A stretch of 64,000 nucleotides of DNA from positions 310,001-374,000 of the forward strand of contig NZ_JYLB01000002.1 of NCBI RefSeq assembly GCF_001042905.1, in the 5' to 3' direction. The DNA is from Pseudomonas lini (GTDB taxonomy: Bacteria > Pseudomonadota > Gammaproteobacteria > Pseudomonadales > Pseudomonadaceae). The notes under the pieces are model-generated. The model did not search any database, had not been told where the DNA came from, and saw nothing but the letters and a program-made list of their open reading frames with translations. How positions within the stretch are numbered: position 1 is the first letter of the stretch; each line of letters starts with the position of its first letter. Made by a program: the position numbers and the translations under genes. This document shows, one piece after another, positions 62,547-64,000 of this stretch.

Positions 62547-64000
62547 ATGTTGAAGTTAAAAGCCGTGCGCCCCGAGTGGGTGACGTTGATTGCCAGCGTC
62601 TTTTTATTGGCAGGGTTCAATTCAGTTCTCTGGCAACACCTCTTCGATATCACCGCGGCAGACGGTCCAGGCATCACCATGCGTGTCGCATTCGGGGTGA
62701 TGATCCTGGCGGTCTTCAACATTGTGCTGACGTTGCTGGCATTCCGGCCTGTGATGAAACCCGTGTTGACGCTGATCTTTTTGGTCAGTGCCGGCGTGGC
62801 CTATTTCATGAGCCAATACGGTGTGTTGATCGACGCCGGTATGTTTCGTAACTTCGCAGAAACCAATGCCACGGAAGTACGTGACTTACTGTCCGTGAAG
62901 TTGTTTGTTTATATTATATTTCTCGGAATTTTACCGTCGTGGTTGTTGTGGAATACGCCGGTTAATTACCGTCGTTGGCACCGTGAGTTGTTAAGTAAAG
63001 TGCTGGTGAGTGTCGCATCGGTGGCGGTGATCGGCGGTGTCGCCCTGGTCAACTATCAAGGCTTGTCGTCGTTGTTTCGCAACCACCATGAATTGCGCCT
63101 GATGGTGGTGCCAAGCAACTACATCGGTGCCTCGCTCGGCTATCTGCGCGAACAAGTCGTTTCTGCCCGGCAGCCCTTCATCAATATCGGTGAAGACGCC
63201 GAGAAAAACCCGGTCTGGCAGACCCACGGCCGTAAATCCCTGACGGTACTGGTGGTGGGCGAAAGTGCCCGGGCCGAGAACTTCGGCATCCTGGGTTATG
63301 ACCGCGACACCACCCCCCAACTGGATAAGGAAGCCGGCCTGATTGCCTTCACCGATGTGCATTCTTGCGGCACGGAAACGGCGGTGTCGGTGCCCTGCAT
63401 GTTCTCCAACATGGGTCGCAAGGATTACAACGCCAGCAAGGCAAAGAACGAGGAAGGACTGCTGGACGTGCTCAAACACGCCGGTCTCGAGGTGATCTGG
63501 CGGGATAACCAGTCAGGCTGCAAAGGTACTTGCGATCGAGTCACTGTCGACGACGTGAGTAACCTGAAAGACCCGGTGTTGTGTGCCAATAGCGAGTGCC
63601 GCGATGAAATTCTCCTGCAAGGTTTGCAGCACTTCATCGACACGCTGGATAAAGACACCGTGCTGGTACTGCACCAAATGGGCAGTCACGGGCCGGAATA
63701 TTTCAAGCGCTACCCGAAAGAGTACGAACACTTCACCCCGGTGTGTGAAAGCAATGCGCTGAACAATTGCAGCCGTGAAAGTATCGTCAATGGCTACGAC
63801 AACACGTTGGTGTACACCGACCATGTGCTGTCGACCCTGATCGACCTGTTGCGCAGTAATCAGGACAAAGTCGATACCGCCATGCTCTATCTGTCGGACC
63901 ACGGCGAATCGCTGGGCGAATACAACCTGTTCCTTCATGGCACGCCTTACATGCTGGCGCCGGAACAACAGAAGCATGTCGCGATGCTGGCGTGGTTCTC
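62547..64000 (+). CDS. eptA: Lipid A phosphoethanolamine transferase, 3' end beyond window
   Basis: The open frame begins at ATG 62547 (MLKLKAVRPEWVT) and runs off the right edge after 484 codons. Four to five N-terminal membrane helices (about 10-170) precede a periplasmic sulfatase-fold domain. Metal ligand Glu 239 (GESARAENF) and nucleophile Thr 278 (GTETAVSVPC) are visible, as is LSDHGESLGE. EptA adds phosphoethanolamine to lipid A and lowers polymyxin binding. Confidence 0.93.
   Translation, partial: MLKLKAVRPEWVTLIASVFLLAGFNSVLWQHLFDITAADGPGITMRVAFGVMILAVFNIVLTLLAFRPVMKPVLTLIFLVSAGVAYFMSQYGVLIDAGMFRNFAETNATEVRDLLSVKLFVYIIFLGILPSWLLWNTPVNYRRWHRELLSKVLVSVASVAVIGGVALVNYQGLSSLFRNHHELRLMVVPSNYIGASLGYLREQVVSARQPFINIGEDAEKNPVWQTHGRKSLTVLVVGESARAENFGILGYDRDTTPQLDKEAGLIAFTDVHSCGTETAVSVPCMFSNMGRKDYNASKAKNEEGLLDVLKHAGLEVIWRDNQSGCKGTCDRVTVDDVSNLKDPVLCANSECRDEILLQGLQHFIDTLDKDTVLVLHQMGSHGPEYFKRYPKEYEHFTPVCESNALNNCSRESIVNGYDNTLVYTDHVLSTLIDLLRSNQDKVDTAMLYLSDHGESLGEYNLFLHGTPYMLAPEQQKHVAMLAWF

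Noticed and set aside
1..64000. CRISPR array, insertion sequence or prophage
   Set aside because: No regularly spaced repeats, transposase, integrase or phage structural genes were seen; the only repeats are REPs.

Overview
The window looks like the chromosome of a Pseudomonas of the P. fluorescens group. This is inferred from the gene set and synteny (algU-mucA-mucB-mucD without mucC, dapA-bamC-MBL-purC, tctD/tctE-opdH-tctCBA, a phaG-type transacylase), the GC-rich codon use, and REP/REPIN repeats of the kind typical of that group. No database search was possible.

Layout. 0-6.4 kb: a partial hypothetical gene, then an aa3-type cytochrome c oxidase operon whose subunit II carries two fused cytochrome c domains. 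It has two subunit III-like genes, a subunit IV gene and a convergent small membrane protein. 6.6-9.0 kb: tRNA-Gly(CCC), phaG, rsuA and a small cysteine-rich protein. 9.1-19.1 kb: one minus-strand nitrogen operon (substrate-binding protein, permease, ATPase, two DUF1989 proteins, a biotin-dependent urea/guanidine carboxylase, allophanate hydrolase). Its leader matches a guanidine-I (ykkC) riboswitch, so the operon most likely imports guanidine and degrades it to ammonia and CO2. 19.4-22.4 kb: two tandemly duplicated Tyr-rich lipoproteins, an acyl-CoA hydrolase and ung. 22.4-30.1 kb: a tricarboxylate uptake system (AbrB-like protein, TctABC, OprD-type porin) divergent from its two-component regulator TctD/TctE. 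30.2-46.8 kb: core genes (HDOD protein, ygfZ, sdhE-ygfX, nadB, the algU envelope-stress operon, bepA, tusA, perM, bcp, gcvR, dapA, bamC, an MBL hydrolase, purC), then tRNA-Ser(CGA).

47.3-60.5 kb is accessory. It holds a DUF1508 protein, a LysR regulator with a CHMI-type tautomerase, two paralogous LysR genes in tandem, and a tightly packed six-gene operon (51371-58282). The operon encodes a thermostable-hemolysin-family protein with a GNAT/AHL-synthase-like reputation, an ANL adenylate-forming ligase, an Fe(II)/2-oxoglutarate oxygenase, a class III aminotransferase homologue that has lost its catalytic lysine, an intact class III aminotransferase and an amidase. Two convergent exporter-type genes (EamA/DMT and CynX-like MFS) follow. 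I do not recognise this as a described pathway. It reads as a small-molecule biosynthesis, modification and export locus under LysR control, and is the best candidate for a new system here. The window ends with a glutamine synthetase-like gamma-glutamyl ligase and a partial lipid A phosphoethanolamine transferase.
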